Origin: AP-15 sp963698995
GTDB taxonomy: Bacteria > Pseudomonadota > Alphaproteobacteria > ATCC43930 > CGMCC-115725
Direction of reading: 5' to 3'
DNA length: 64,000 bases
NCBI GenBank assembly: GCA_963698995.1
Contig: CAVOTD010000051.1
Location: 25,957 to 89,956, forward strand
Shown here: positions 49,554 to 58,756 of the stretch, piece by piece
How the letters are laid out: each line of letters starts with the position of its first letter
How positions within the stretch are numbered: position 1 is the first letter of the stretch
Notes under the pieces: model-generated
Seen by the model: the letters and a program-made list of their open reading frames with translations, nothing else
Databases searched by the model: none
Told to the model about the DNA's origin: nothing
Made by a program: the position numbers and the translations under genes

Positions 49554-51359
49554 TCATGTTTGACCCTCACCGACCACATCCTCGTGCAAGGCTCTCTCGC
49601 GGGCTGCCAAAAACCGCTCCCAATTGTCCGCGGAAACGTCGCCGATCAGGTCGTTGGCGGCCTCGGCCAAAGCGCCCCGCTCGCCTCCCGTCAGTGTCCC
49701 GGTCACGCGAAGCCACTCCTCGCGCGTCGCAGTCGGATCGGAGCACCGAACCAGGAATGTTGTGTCGACCGAAGGCAAAAGCAGTCCGTCCACGGTCGCC
49801 GCAAGCCCGTTCTGTTGAAGGTGTTGTTGCAGCGTACGGGCGTCAAGCCCCGCTCTCTCGGCATCGAGCTCTAAAATTTGGCGTCGGAGGCTGTCAAGCT
49901 CGGGCTCGGGGATATCGAGCGCGGCAAGCTCCTCGGCGACCTCAGCGACCAACCACGGAAAATGGAGGACGATACGAAGTAGGTTTTCCCGCGATACTCG
50001 ACCTCCGGAGCGGGGCGGCGGCTCTGGCCCGTCTCGCACAAAATTTGTCCGGGGACGCTCCGTGATCCTGGCACCCGGGCGCGACGAACGCCCCAGATCG
50101 AACAGGCGGTCGCGAATAAACCGGCGGTATTCCGCCTGGACAGTGCGGTCGGCGATCAGGCCGACATCGTCCATCAGCCGGCGCTCGAGATCGGCTCGAC
50201 GTTCAGGCGTGTCTAGGCGTTTGCCGACGAGCTCGGCCTCCACAAGCATGTCCGAAAGCGGCCGCGCCGCGGCGAGAATCTGCTCGAAAGCCGCGCGTCC
50301 CCCCGTGCGGATAACCGTATCCGGGTCCTCCCCCACCGGCAAACGGGCAAAGCGCAGGCTCTGACCCGGGCGCAACAGCGGCAATGCCCGCCGCAGCGCC
50401 CGGGCGGCGGCTCGTTGTCCCGCCGCGTCGCCATCGAGGCAGAGGATCGGCTCGGGAGCGAGCCGCCACAGCTCCTGCATCTGAAATTCGGTCAACGCCG
50501 TTCCAAGCGGCGCCACCGCGCCGGCAAGGCCCGCTTGGTGCAACGCGATCACGTCCATATAACCTTCGGTGACGATGGCCCCGGGCCCGCCGCCTGCAGC
50601 ATCCCGCATCGCGCTCGCCCGCGCCGCCGACCAACCATACAGCACGCGTCCCTTCTCGAAGAGAGCAGTATCGGGCGAATTCAGATATTTGGGCTGGCCG
50701 TCGCCAAGCACCCGGCCGCCAAAGGCGATTACCCGGCCGGTGCGGTCGCCGATCGGAAAGAGGATACGGCCGCGAAAATAATCGAATGGCTCGCGATCTT
50801 CCGCGCGGCGCAGCAACCCGGCCTCGATCAACAGCGCGTCGGTAAAATCAGTCGCCAGGCCGCGCCGCAGCGCCAGCCGTTCATCGGGTGCGAAACCCAG
50901 GCGAAACCGCCGGATCGTTTCCGGATCGAGCCCGCGCCCCTGCAGGTACTCGCGCGCCCGGCTGCCCGCCGGCGCCCATAGCAGGGCTTCGTAGAAAGCT
51001 GCCGCCGCTTCCATCGCCTCGAGCAGGGTTTTTTGCCGCTGCGCCCGCTCCCGTTCCTGCGGGGTCGCCTGCGGGACAGTCAGCCCGGCCTCGCCCGCGA
51101 GCTTCTCGACCGCCTCGATAAAATCGAGATTGTCGGCCCGCATGACGAACCCGATCGCATCGCCATGTGCACCGCAACCAAAGCAGTGAAAGAACGACTT
51201 GTCCTCGACGACATAGAAGGAGGGGGTCTTCTCGTGATGAAACGGGCATAACCCAGCAAATTCCCGCCCCCGGCGGGTCAGCTTGACCCGCCGCCCGACC
51301 AGTCCGGAAAGCGGAATGCGGCCGCGCAGCTCGTCGAGGAAGCCGGGCGGAAGGGCCAT
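49554..51359 (-). CDS. dnaG: DNA primase DnaG
   Basis: This is replicative primase, 601 residues. The N-terminal zinc finger has Cys38, His41, Cys59 and Cys62 (LCPFHHEKTPSF, FHCFGCGAHGD). The RNA-polymerase core includes YFRGRILFPIGDRTGRVIAF and PKYLNSPDTALFEKG, and the Toprim metal sites are in VTEGYMDVIAL and ILCLDGDAAGQRAA. The C-terminal helicase-binding domain is about 420-600. It makes RNA primers for the replication fork and contacts DnaB. It lies between the YqeY-type gene and rpoD on the minus strand. Confidence 0.97.
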   Translation of the reverse strand: MALPPGFLDELRGRIPLSGLVGRRVKLTRRGREFAGLCPFHHEKTPSFYVVEDKSFFHCFGCGAHGDAIGFVMRADNLDFIEAVEKLAGEAGLTVPQATPQERERAQRQKTLLEAMEAAAAFYEALLWAPAGSRAREYLQGRGLDPETIRRFRLGFAPDERLALRRGLATDFTDALLIEAGLLRRAEDREPFDYFRGRILFPIGDRTGRVIAFGGRVLGDGQPKYLNSPDTALFEKGRVLYGWSAARASAMRDAAGGGPGAIVTEGYMDVIALHQAGLAGAVAPLGTALTEFQMQELWRLAPEPILCLDGDAAGQRAAARALRRALPLLRPGQSLRFARLPVGEDPDTVIRTGGRAAFEQILAAARPLSDMLVEAELVGKRLDTPERRADLERRLMDDVGLIADRTVQAEYRRFIRDRLFDLGRSSRPGARITERPRTNFVRDGPEPPPRSGGRVSRENLLRIVLHFPWLVAEVAEELAALDIPEPELDSLRRQILELDAERAGLDARTLQQHLQQNGLAATVDGLLLPSVDTTFLVRCSDPTATREEWLRVTGTLTGGERGALAEAANDLIGDVSADNWERFLAARERALHEDVVGEGQT

Positions 51360-51403
51360 TTTATCGGCGCACCAACTGCAAGCCTCGAACAGTCACGCCG
51401 AAA

Positions 51404-51859
51404 TCAGCTCAACAGCCGCCGGACCATCGCCCCCGCTCGGCCGAGATCGATGGCGCCGGCGTGGCCCTCCCGCAGCGCCGCCATCACTTTGCCGACATCC
51501 CTGACGCTGACAGCTCCCGTGTCGTTGATCGCGCTCTTGGCTGCGGCTTCGATCTCCCCCTCGTCGAGCTGGCGTGGCAGAAAGCTCTCGATGACCGCGA
51601 TCTCCTCGCGCTCCTGCTGAGCGAGATCGAAGCGGTTGCCTTGCTCGTAGAGCACGATCGATTTGCGGCGCTGCTTGATCATCCCCTGCAGCATCCGATG
51701 AATTTCCGGTTCGGGAATGTCCGTGGCATTGCCTTGTCCGCGCGCCGCGACATCGCGTTCCTTGAGCGCGGCAAGGATCAACCTAACAGTCGAAATCGTG
51801 CGCAGCTCTCTGGCCTTCATCGCCCCCTTTAGTCGGTCGGTGAAGGCCTGACGCAGCAT
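51404..51859 (-). CDS. GatB/YqeY domain-containing protein
   Basis: This is a 151-residue YqeY-type protein, related to the tRNA-binding tail of GatB. It opens LRQAFTDRLKGAMKARE and has TVRLILAALKERD and ESFLPRQLDEGEI, with C-terminal VGKVMAALREGHAGAIDLGRAG. I start at the ATG at 51859, seven bases after GGGGGAG; a GTG two codons earlier is closer to it. It precedes dnaG and is divergent from carA, a conserved arrangement in alphaproteobacteria. Its biochemical role is not established; the link to aminoacyl-tRNA chemistry is by homology. Confidence 0.9.
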   Translation of the reverse strand: MLRQAFTDRLKGAMKARELRTISTVRLILAALKERDVAARGQGNATDIPEPEIHRMLQGMIKQRRKSIVLYEQGNRFDLAQQEREEIAVIESFLPRQLDEGEIEAAAKSAINDTGAVSVRDVGKVMAALREGHAGAIDLGRAGAMVRRLLS

Positions 51860-51975
51860 TGGCACACTCCCCCTGGCGCCGCAAACCTTAAGCCTAACCC
51901 CTTTCGAGACCTAAGGCAATTTCGCCGTTCCGATCTAACTATTTGAAAACACTTACGTTCCTGCCGAGGCAAGGG

Positions 51976-52004
51976 TTGACGTCGAGGATCGGACCGGCTA
52001 TTTC
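51976..52004 (+). promoter_or_regulatory. candidate sigma-70 promoter of carAB
   Basis: TTGACG (51976-51981) and TATTTC (51999-52004) are separated by exactly 17 bases, about 78 bases before the carA start codon. The first hexamer is five of six to consensus, the second three of six. No pyrimidine- or arginine-operator could be recognised. Confidence 0.4.
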
Positions 52005-52081
52005 TTTGATCCCTGCTCTTCGTCTCGGGCTGCGTCGTGCGGTCCGGAGAGATAGCGGCTGCCCGGAGACCCGTGCCCGCG

Positions 52082-53242
52082 ATGCGTAACCCGGTGCCGC
52101 GACCGCCCGACTGCAACGCTGTGCTCGTGCTTGCGGACGGTTCCATATTCTGGGGACGGGGGGTCGGGGCGAACGGGACGGCCTTTGGGGAGGTCTGCTT
52201 CAACACCGCGATCACCGGCTATCAAGAGATCTTGACGGACCCCTCCTATGCCGGCCAGATCATCACCTTCACTTTCCCGCATATCGGCAATGTCGGAGCC
52301 AACCGGGAAGACGTCGAAACTACGACCCCCGCCGCGCGCGGCCTCGTGCTGCGCACTCCGATTACCGCTCCGGCGAACTACCGCGCCACCCAGTCGCTCA
52401 ATTCGTGGCTCAAGCGCAATGATCTGATCGGGATAGCGGGAGTGGACACGCGCCGGCTGACACGGCGCATCCGCGATCACGGACCGCCCAACGGCGCGAT
52501 TGCCCACGAGCCGGCAGGAGGGCTCGATATCGCGGCACTTTGGGCCCAGGCCGTCGATTGGCCGGGGCTCGAGGGCATGGACCTCGCCCAGGAGGTGACC
52601 TGCCGCCAAACCTACGAGTGGACCGAGACAGGGTGGGACCGTGACCGCGGCTATGGTTTTCAACGGCACCCGCGCCATCATGTCGTCGCAATCGATTATG
52701 GGGCCAAGCGCAACATCCTGCGGATGCTGGCATCGCATGGCTGCCGGGTTACCGTGGTCCCCGCTACTGCTTCGAGCGAGGATGTGCTGCGCCACCGGCC
52801 CGACGGGATTTTTCTGTCGAACGGGCCCGGCGACCCGGCGGCGACCGCGGGTTACGCGGTGCCCGTCCTGCGCGACGTGCTCGCCTCGGGCAAGCCGATT
52901 TTCGGCATCTGCCTTGGTCACCAGCTGCTCGCCTTAGCACTCGGTGCTAGGACCTGCAAAATGCCGCGAGGACACCGCGGCGCCAACCACCCGGTCAAGG
53001 ACCTGTTGACCGGCAAGGTCGAAATCACCAGCCAGAACCATGGCTTTGTCGTCGACCCGGAGAGCCTGCCCCGGGGGGTCGAGCCGACCCATCTGTCGCT
53101 GTTCGACAACACCAACGAAGGCTTGCGGATCATCGGCAAGCCGGTGTTTTCGGTTCAGCACCACCCGGAAGCGAGCCCGGGGCCGCAGGACAGCCATTAC
53201 CTCTTCGAGCGGTTTGTCGCGCTGATGGAAGAGAATGCCTAG
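52082..53242 (+). CDS. carA: carbamoyl-phosphate synthase small subunit
   Basis: This is the glutaminase subunit of carbamoyl-phosphate synthase, 386 residues. It hydrolyses glutamine and passes ammonia to CarB for arginine and pyrimidine synthesis. The N-terminal domain has VLADGSIFWGRGVGANG and FNTAITGYQEILTDPSYAGQ. The class I amidotransferase domain has the nucleophile in FGICLGHQLL and the His-Glu pair in VQHHPEASPGPQDS. I start at the ATG at 52082; a GTG at 52037 is in frame but gives an atypical Arg-rich lead. Its stop overlaps the carB start by 8 bases. Confidence 0.97.
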   Translation: MRNPVPRPPDCNAVLVLADGSIFWGRGVGANGTAFGEVCFNTAITGYQEILTDPSYAGQIITFTFPHIGNVGANREDVETTTPAARGLVLRTPITAPANYRATQSLNSWLKRNDLIGIAGVDTRRLTRRIRDHGPPNGAIAHEPAGGLDIAALWAQAVDWPGLEGMDLAQEVTCRQTYEWTETGWDRDRGYGFQRHPRHHVVAIDYGAKRNILRMLASHGCRVTVVPATASSEDVLRHRPDGIFLSNGPGDPAATAGYAVPVLRDVLASGKPIFGICLGHQLLALALGARTCKMPRGHRGANHPVKDLLTGKVEITSQNHGFVVDPESLPRGVEPTHLSLFDNTNEGLRIIGKPVFSVQHHPEASPGPQDSHYLFERFVALMEENA

Positions 53243-56200
53243 GCGCACGGACCTTGACAGCATCCTGATCATTGGCGCCGGCCCGATCGTTATCGGGCAG
53301 GCCTGCGAATTCGACTATTCCGGCGCCCAGGCGTGCAAAGCGCTGAAGAGCGAAGGATATCGGATTGTATTGGTCAACTCGAACCCGGCGACGATCATGA
53401 CCGATCCGGAGCTGGCCGATGCGACGTACATCGAGCCGATCACACCGGATATGGTCGAAAAAATCATTGCCCGCGAGCGGCCGCAGGCGCTGTTGCCAAC
53501 CATGGGCGGCCAGACGGCACTCAACACGGCGATGGCGCTCGCCCGCTCGGGTGTCCTCGAGCGCTATGGGGTCGAGCTGATCGGCGCCAGCGAAGCGGCG
53601 ATCGACAAAGCGGAGGATCGCCAGCTGTTCCGGCAGGCGATGGATAAGATCGGCTTGGCCTCGCCCAAGAGCCGCCTCGTGCGCTCGCTGGCCGAAGCCT
53701 TCGAGGCGATGGCGATGGTCGGGCTGCCAGCGATCATTCGGCCCTCCTTCACCCTAGGCGGTACTGGCGGCGGCATCGCTTACAACGCGCAAGAATTCGA
53801 GGACATCGTGCGCGGCGGGCTGCGGGCCTCGCCGAGCCACGAAGTGCTGATCGAGGAATCGGTTCTCGGCTGGAAGGAATACGAAATGGAGGTGGTCCGC
53901 GACCGCGCGGACAATTGCATCATCGTCTGCTCGATCGAAAACATCGATCCAATGGGCATCCATACCGGCGATTCGGTCTGCGTCGCGCCGGCGCTGACAT
54001 TAACCGACAAGGAATATCAGCTGATGCGCAACGCCGCGATTGCGGTACTGCGCGAAATCGGTGTCGATACCGGCGGATCGAACGTGCAGTTTGCGGTCAA
54101 CCCGGCCGACGGACGCCTGGTCGTCATCGAGATGAATCCGCGGGTGTCGCGCTCTTCGGCGCTCGCCTCGAAGGCGACGGGGTTTCCGATCGCCAAAGTC
54201 GCCGCGAAGCTCGCCGTCGGCTACACCCTCGACGAGCTCGCCAACGAAATTACCCGGATCACCCCGGCCGCTTTCGAGCCGACCCTCGACTACATCGTCG
54301 TCAAGATGCCGCGGTTCACCTTCGAGAAGTTTCCCGGCACCGAACCGCTGCTGACGACCTCGATGAAATCGGTCGGCGAGGCGATGTCGATCGGCCGCAG
54401 CTTTGCCGAGTCGGTGCAAAAGGCGCTGCGCTCGATGGAAACCGGCCTCACCGGCTTTGACGAGGTCGCGATCGAAGGGGTCGAGAGCGCCGGCAAGGAT
54501 GCGGTCAAGGCGGCGCTGGCGAAGCCCGTCCCCGATCGCCTGCTGCTGATCGCCCAGGCTTACCGCCACGGGCTCACGACGGCCGAAATCCATGCCGCGT
54601 GTCGTTTCGAGCCGTGGTTTCTCGAGCAGATCGGTGAAATCGTCAAAGCCGAGGGCCGCGTGCGGCAACACGGCCTGCCGCGGGACCGCACGGCCGTTCT
54701 GCGGCTAAAGCAGATGGGCTTCTCCGACGCCCGGCTCGGCAAGCTGGCGGGGTTCGACGAGGAGGCGGTCGCCGCGCTCCGGCGGCGCCTCGAGCTGCAG
54801 CCAGTCTATAAACGCATCGATACCTGCGCCGCCGAGTTCCCTTCGCAGACCTCGTACATGTACTCCTGCTACGAGGGCGACGGGATCGAGCCGCCGGAAT
54901 GCGAAGCCGAGCCGAGCGACCGACGCAAGGTCGTCATTCTCGGTGGCGGCCCCAACCGGATCGGCCAGGGCATCGAATTCGATTATTGCTGCGTGCACGC
55001 GGCGTACAGCCTGCGGGAAGCGGGTATCGAGACGATCATGATCAATTGCAACCCGGAGACCGTCTCGACCGATTACGACACCTCCGACCGGCTCTATTTT
55101 GAGCCGTTGACAACCGAGGACGTCGTCGAAATCGTCCGAGTCGAGCAGCGCCGCGGCACGGTCCTCGGTGTCATCGTGCAGCTCGGCGGGCAAACTCCCT
55201 TAAAGCTGGCGGCGGCGCTGGAGCGGGCTGAGATCCCGATTCTCGGAACCTCGCCGGATGCGATCGATCTCGCCGAGGACAGACGACGCTTCCAGGGATT
55301 GCTGACCAGCCTCGGCCTGCGCCAGCCCGATAACGGTACGGCCCATTCGGCCAGCGAAGCTGAAGCGATCGCGCGGCATATCGGCTATCCGGTGGTGATC
55401 CGGCCGTCTTATGTGCTCGGCGGCAGAGCGATGGAAATCGTGCACGACGAGGGCGGGCTGCATCGCTACATCAGAAATGCCGTCAAGGTCTCCGGTACCA
55501 GCCCGGTGCTGATCGATCGTTACCTGCAGAACGCCATTGAAGTCGACGTCGATGCTGTCTCCGACGGCGTCCAGGTCGCGGTCGTCGGCATCATGGAACA
55601 CATCGAGGAGGCCGGGATCCATTCGGGTGACAGCGCCTGTTCATTGCCGCCCCATAGTCTCAGTCCCGAGACAATCGCCGAAATCGAACGCCAGACCATT
55701 GGTCTCGCCGAAGCGCTCGGGGTGATCGGTCTGATGAATGTTCAGTTCGCGGTTCAGGATGGCTTGATCTTCGTACTCGAAGTCAATCCGCGGGCGTCGC
55801 GCACGGTGCCGTTCGTCGCCAAGGCCACGGGGGTCCCGATCGCTAAGATTGCCGCGCGGGTGATGGTCGGCGAACCTCTGGCGCGGCTCGGCGGCGGGTG
55901 CACCCTGGACCGCGGACATGTGGCGGTAAAGGAGGCAGTTTTTCCGTTCGCACGGTTTCCTGGGGTCGATCCGATCCTCAGCCCGGAAATGAAATCAACC
56001 GGCGAGGTGATGGGCCTCGACCGCGATTTCGGGCGCGCCTTCGCCAAGTCCCAGCTCGGCAGCGGCACCAACCTGCCGCTCGCGGGCTGCGTCTTCGTCT
56101 CGGTGCGCGATCAGGATAAGGCAGCGCTCGTCGACCCTTGCCGCCGGCTGATCGAGATGGGGTTTGCTCTCGTCGCTACCAGAGGCACGGCCGCTACGCT

Positions 56201-56474
56201 GAATGCCACAGGGCTGCCGGTGGCGGCGGTCAACAAGGTGCGCGAAGGCCGTCCGCACATCGTCGATCGCATGCTGAGTGGCGACGTCCAGCTGGTGTTC
56301 AACACCACGGAGGGGAGCCAAGCGATTGCCGACAGCTTCAGTTTGCGGCGCACCGCGCTGACCAATGGCATTCCCTATTATACAACGGTAGCGGGTGCCC
56401 GGGCGGCGGTGCAAGCGATTGCCGCGCTGCGCGCCGGAAGTCTTGAAGTCGCGCCGCTGCAATCATACTTTTGA
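53235..56474 (+). CDS. carB: carbamoyl-phosphate synthase large subunit
   Basis: This is the synthetase subunit, 1079 residues. It has two homologous ATP-grasp halves: the first contains SILIIGAGPIVIGQACEFDY and PSFTLGGTGGGIAYN, the second VVILGGGPNRIGQGIEFDYC and RPSYVLGGRAMEIVHDE. These make carboxyphosphate and carbamoyl phosphate. A C-terminal MGS-like regulatory domain (about 940-1079) includes LVATRGTAATLNATGLPVAAV. One drift is seen in the first half: GAGPIVIGQ, where many homologues have Lys after the IG. It starts inside the end of carA and is followed by greA. Confidence 0.98.
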   Translation: MPRRTDLDSILIIGAGPIVIGQACEFDYSGAQACKALKSEGYRIVLVNSNPATIMTDPELADATYIEPITPDMVEKIIARERPQALLPTMGGQTALNTAMALARSGVLERYGVELIGASEAAIDKAEDRQLFRQAMDKIGLASPKSRLVRSLAEAFEAMAMVGLPAIIRPSFTLGGTGGGIAYNAQEFEDIVRGGLRASPSHEVLIEESVLGWKEYEMEVVRDRADNCIIVCSIENIDPMGIHTGDSVCVAPALTLTDKEYQLMRNAAIAVLREIGVDTGGSNVQFAVNPADGRLVVIEMNPRVSRSSALASKATGFPIAKVAAKLAVGYTLDELANEITRITPAAFEPTLDYIVVKMPRFTFEKFPGTEPLLTTSMKSVGEAMSIGRSFAESVQKALRSMETGLTGFDEVAIEGVESAGKDAVKAALAKPVPDRLLLIAQAYRHGLTTAEIHAACRFEPWFLEQIGEIVKAEGRVRQHGLPRDRTAVLRLKQMGFSDARLGKLAGFDEEAVAALRRRLELQPVYKRIDTCAAEFPSQTSYMYSCYEGDGIEPPECEAEPSDRRKVVILGGGPNRIGQGIEFDYCCVHAAYSLREAGIETIMINCNPETVSTDYDTSDRLYFEPLTTEDVVEIVRVEQRRGTVLGVIVQLGGQTPLKLAAALERAEIPILGTSPDAIDLAEDRRRFQGLLTSLGLRQPDNGTAHSASEAEAIARHIGYPVVIRPSYVLGGRAMEIVHDEGGLHRYIRNAVKVSGTSPVLIDRYLQNAIEVDVDAVSDGVQVAVVGIMEHIEEAGIHSGDSACSLPPHSLSPETIAEIERQTIGLAEALGVIGLMNVQFAVQDGLIFVLEVNPRASRTVPFVAKATGVPIAKIAARVMVGEPLARLGGGCTLDRGHVAVKEAVFPFARFPGVDPILSPEMKSTGEVMGLDRDFGRAFAKSQLGSGTNLPLAGCVFVSVRDQDKAALVDPCRRLIEMGFALVATRGTAATLNATGLPVAAVNKVREGRPHIVDRMLSGDVQLVFNTTEGSQAIADSFSLRRTALTNGIPYYTTVAGARAAVQAIAALRAGSLEVAPLQSYF

Positions 56475-56538
56475 TTGCTGCGCGGCGGGCCTTCCGCCGT
56501 GCTTGGGATTCGGACAGCAGGATGCGAACGCCGTCGCC

Positions 56539-57012
56539 ATGAACAAGATCCCGATGACGGCCGAGGGCTTCAATCGGCTCCGGGAAGAGCTGAAGCGGCT
56601 AAAAACCATTGACCGGCCGGCTATCATCCGCGCCATCGCCGAGGCGCGCGACCACGGCGATTTGGCCGAAAACGCCGAATATCACGCCGCCCGTGACCGC
56701 CAGAGCTTCATCGAGGGCCGGGTCATCGAGATCGAAGACAAGGTGGCGCGCGCGGAGGTCATCGACGTCTCCAAACTGTCGGGCTCGGTGATCAAATTCG
56801 GCGCCAAGGTCACCCTCGCCGATGAGGAAACCGACGAGGAGCAGACCTTTCAGATTGTCGGCGAGGACGAAGCCGACATCAAAGCCGGCCGATTGTCGGT
56901 TACCTCACCGCTGGCGCGCGCGTTGATCGGCAAGGGGAAAGGCGACAGCGTCGAGGTCGCAACCCCGCGCGGCGGCAAATCCTACGAAGTCGTCACGGTC
57001 GCTTTCGGCTGA
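56539..57012 (+). CDS. greA: transcription elongation factor GreA
   Basis: This is a 157-residue GreA that rescues backtracked RNA polymerase by stimulating transcript cleavage through the secondary channel. The N-terminal coiled coil carries the acidic tip in RDHGDLAENAEYHAARDRQS (about 38-57). The C-terminal FKBP-like domain has FGAKVTLADEETDEEQTFQI and ends GGKSYEVVTVAFG. The start at 56539 gives the canonical MNKIPMTAEG opening. It lies 64 bases after carB; carAB-greA is a common alphaproteobacterial cluster. Confidence 0.97.
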   Translation: MNKIPMTAEGFNRLREELKRLKTIDRPAIIRAIAEARDHGDLAENAEYHAARDRQSFIEGRVIEIEDKVARAEVIDVSKLSGSVIKFGAKVTLADEETDEEQTFQIVGEDEADIKAGRLSVTSPLARALIGKGKGDSVEVATPRGGKSYEVVTVAFG

Positions 57013-57096
57013 CGCCGATCTGCTTCGCTACGCTGATGCCGAGACGCCTTAGGTCTGGACCCGTCAGGTCAGCCCCGATCGCAACCTGAGCGCCCG

Positions 57097-57612
57097 TTAG
57101 GCCATCGCCGCTTCACCTTCGTCTTCTTGTAGACTCGGCTGCTCGGCGATCGGAATCCCCGGATCGTTTTTGGACAGGCGCAGCATCAACGCCGATTTGA
57201 CATGGCTGACATTCGGCGCCGTGGTCAGCCTGGCGCTGAGAAAACGCTGATAGCTGTCCCAATTGGGCGCTACAACCTTCAGCAAGAAATCCGTTTCCCC
57301 GGCCAGCATGTAAGCCTCGCGCACCTCGGGCCAGGTGGCGACGAGGGCCTCGAAGGCCTTGAGGTCGGCGTCGGCCTGGCTCGCCAGGCCGACCTGGGCG
57401 AACACGGTCACTGCGTAGCCAAGAGCCTCGGGTGCGAGATCGGCGTGATAGCCGCGGATAATCCCGGCTTCTTCGAGAGCGCGCACCCGGCGCAGGCAGG
57501 GCGGCGCCGAAATGCCGACCCGCCGAGCGAGCTCGACATTGGTCATGCGCCCATCACCCAACAGGTTCCGCAAGATGCGGCGGTCGATACGGTCGAGTTT
57601 GATTCGCCGCAT
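57097..57612 (-). CDS. Lrp/AsnC-family transcription regulator
   Basis: This is a 171-residue feast/famine regulator. The N-terminal helix-turn-helix (about 5-50) reads LDRIDRRILRNLLGDGRMTN and VELARRVGISAPPCLRRVRAL, the typical Lrp recognition helix. The C-terminal RAM (amino-acid-binding) domain has YAVTVFAQVGL and VREAYMLAGETDFLLKVVAP. It lacks any extra domain. It converges on greA and is divergent from the ELM1-family gene. Ligand and targets are not predictable, though amino-acid control is usual. Confidence 0.93.
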   Translation of the reverse strand: MRRIKLDRIDRRILRNLLGDGRMTNVELARRVGISAPPCLRRVRALEEAGIIRGYHADLAPEALGYAVTVFAQVGLASQADADLKAFEALVATWPEVREAYMLAGETDFLLKVVAPNWDSYQRFLSARLTTAPNVSHVKSALMLRLSKNDPGIPIAEQPSLQEDEGEAAMA

Positions 57613-57727
57613 CCGGTCCCCTCTCCCTCGGTTGCCAAATCATAGGAACCGTCGGGGCTGGGCGCAATTTTGTTGCGCTGAGCCGCCTTGGCTTGCCGTT
57701 CCGCGGCGGTTTGCTTAAACCCGAGGA

Positions 57728-58756
57728 ATGGCATCTCTATCGCTGACGGCCGATGCGACTCTGCCAGAGGCTCGGCAGAGCTCCGCGCCGGCCGTATGGG
57801 TAATGCACGACGGCAAAGCCGGCATGGCGAGCCAGGCGCTCGGGCTCGCCGAAGCTACGGGCTTCTCGTTTCTCGAAAAGCGTTTAGATATTCGTTTCCC
57901 GTGGGTCTATCTGCCGCCGGCGCTCTGGTTCCTGCCGCTTCGCGCCATCGCGGGAAAGAGCGCCCGGTTGGCGCCGCCTTGGCCCGACCTGGTCATCGCC
58001 TGCGGCCGCAACGCCGCGATGCCGGCCTTGGCGATCCGGAGGGCGAACTGCGGCCGTACCGTCGCCGCCCAGATCCAGAACCCTAATGTCGGATCGACGG
58101 AGTTCGACGTCTTGATCGTGCCCGAGCATGATGGCCTTTGCGGACCACGGGTGATCGTGACGCGGGGCGCGGTGCATCGTGTAACGCAAGCGAGGCTTGC
58201 TGTCGAACGGCGCCGGTTCCCAGTCCTCGCGGCGATGCCGCGGCCGATCCTGTCGGTCCTGATCGGCGGCACTAACAAGGCGTACCGGCTGACGCTGCGG
58301 CGAGTGAGCGAGATTGCCGACGCGGTCGCGGCGATACTGCGCACAGAGGGCGGCTCGGCGCTGGTGACGCCGTCGCGTCGCACCGGAGCAGCCGGGGTCG
58401 CGCTGCTCCGCGATCGGCTCAACTGTCTCTCGGCGTCCGTCTGGGACGGTTCCGGAGAAAACCCTTATTTCGCCCTCCTCGCTCTCGCCGATGCGTTCCT
58501 GGTGACCGCCGATTCGGTGTCGATGATCAGCGAGGCGGCGGCGACGGGCAAACCGGTGCACGTTCTCGACCTCGATGGCGGCAGTCCCAAATTCACCCGT
58601 TTCCACGCCGCCATGCATGCGGCCGGCATCACCCGGCCGTTCACCGGGCGCATCGAATCATGGTCCTATCCACCGCCGGACGATACCGCGCGCGCCGGCG
58701 CGGTGCTGCGTGCGCTGGTTCTGCGCCATGTTGAGCAAAATCGGCCACGTCCATGA
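57728..58756 (+). CDS. mitochondrial-fission ELM1-family protein
   Basis: This is a 342-residue member of the ELM1/nucleoside-diphosphate-sugar-transferase-like family found in alphaproteobacteria and plants. It has VMHDGKAGMASQALGLAEA near 25-45, DLVIACGRNAAMPALAI near 88, IQNPNVGSTEFDVLIVPEHD near 115-135, LSVLIGGTNKAYRLT near 177 and the C-terminal GT-B-like FLVTADSVSMISEAAATGKP near 255-275. The fold suggests a glycosyltransferase-like enzyme; the bacterial role is unknown. Its stop overlaps the start of the PAP2 gene by 4 bases (ATGA), so the two probably act together, perhaps on a lipid-linked substrate. Confidence 0.88.
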   Translation: MASLSLTADATLPEARQSSAPAVWVMHDGKAGMASQALGLAEATGFSFLEKRLDIRFPWVYLPPALWFLPLRAIAGKSARLAPPWPDLVIACGRNAAMPALAIRRANCGRTVAAQIQNPNVGSTEFDVLIVPEHDGLCGPRVIVTRGAVHRVTQARLAVERRRFPVLAAMPRPILSVLIGGTNKAYRLTLRRVSEIADAVAAILRTEGGSALVTPSRRTGAAGVALLRDRLNCLSASVWDGSGENPYFALLALADAFLVTADSVSMISEAAATGKPVHVLDLDGGSPKFTRFHAAMHAAGITRPFTGRIESWSYPPPDDTARAGAVLRALVLRHVEQNRPRP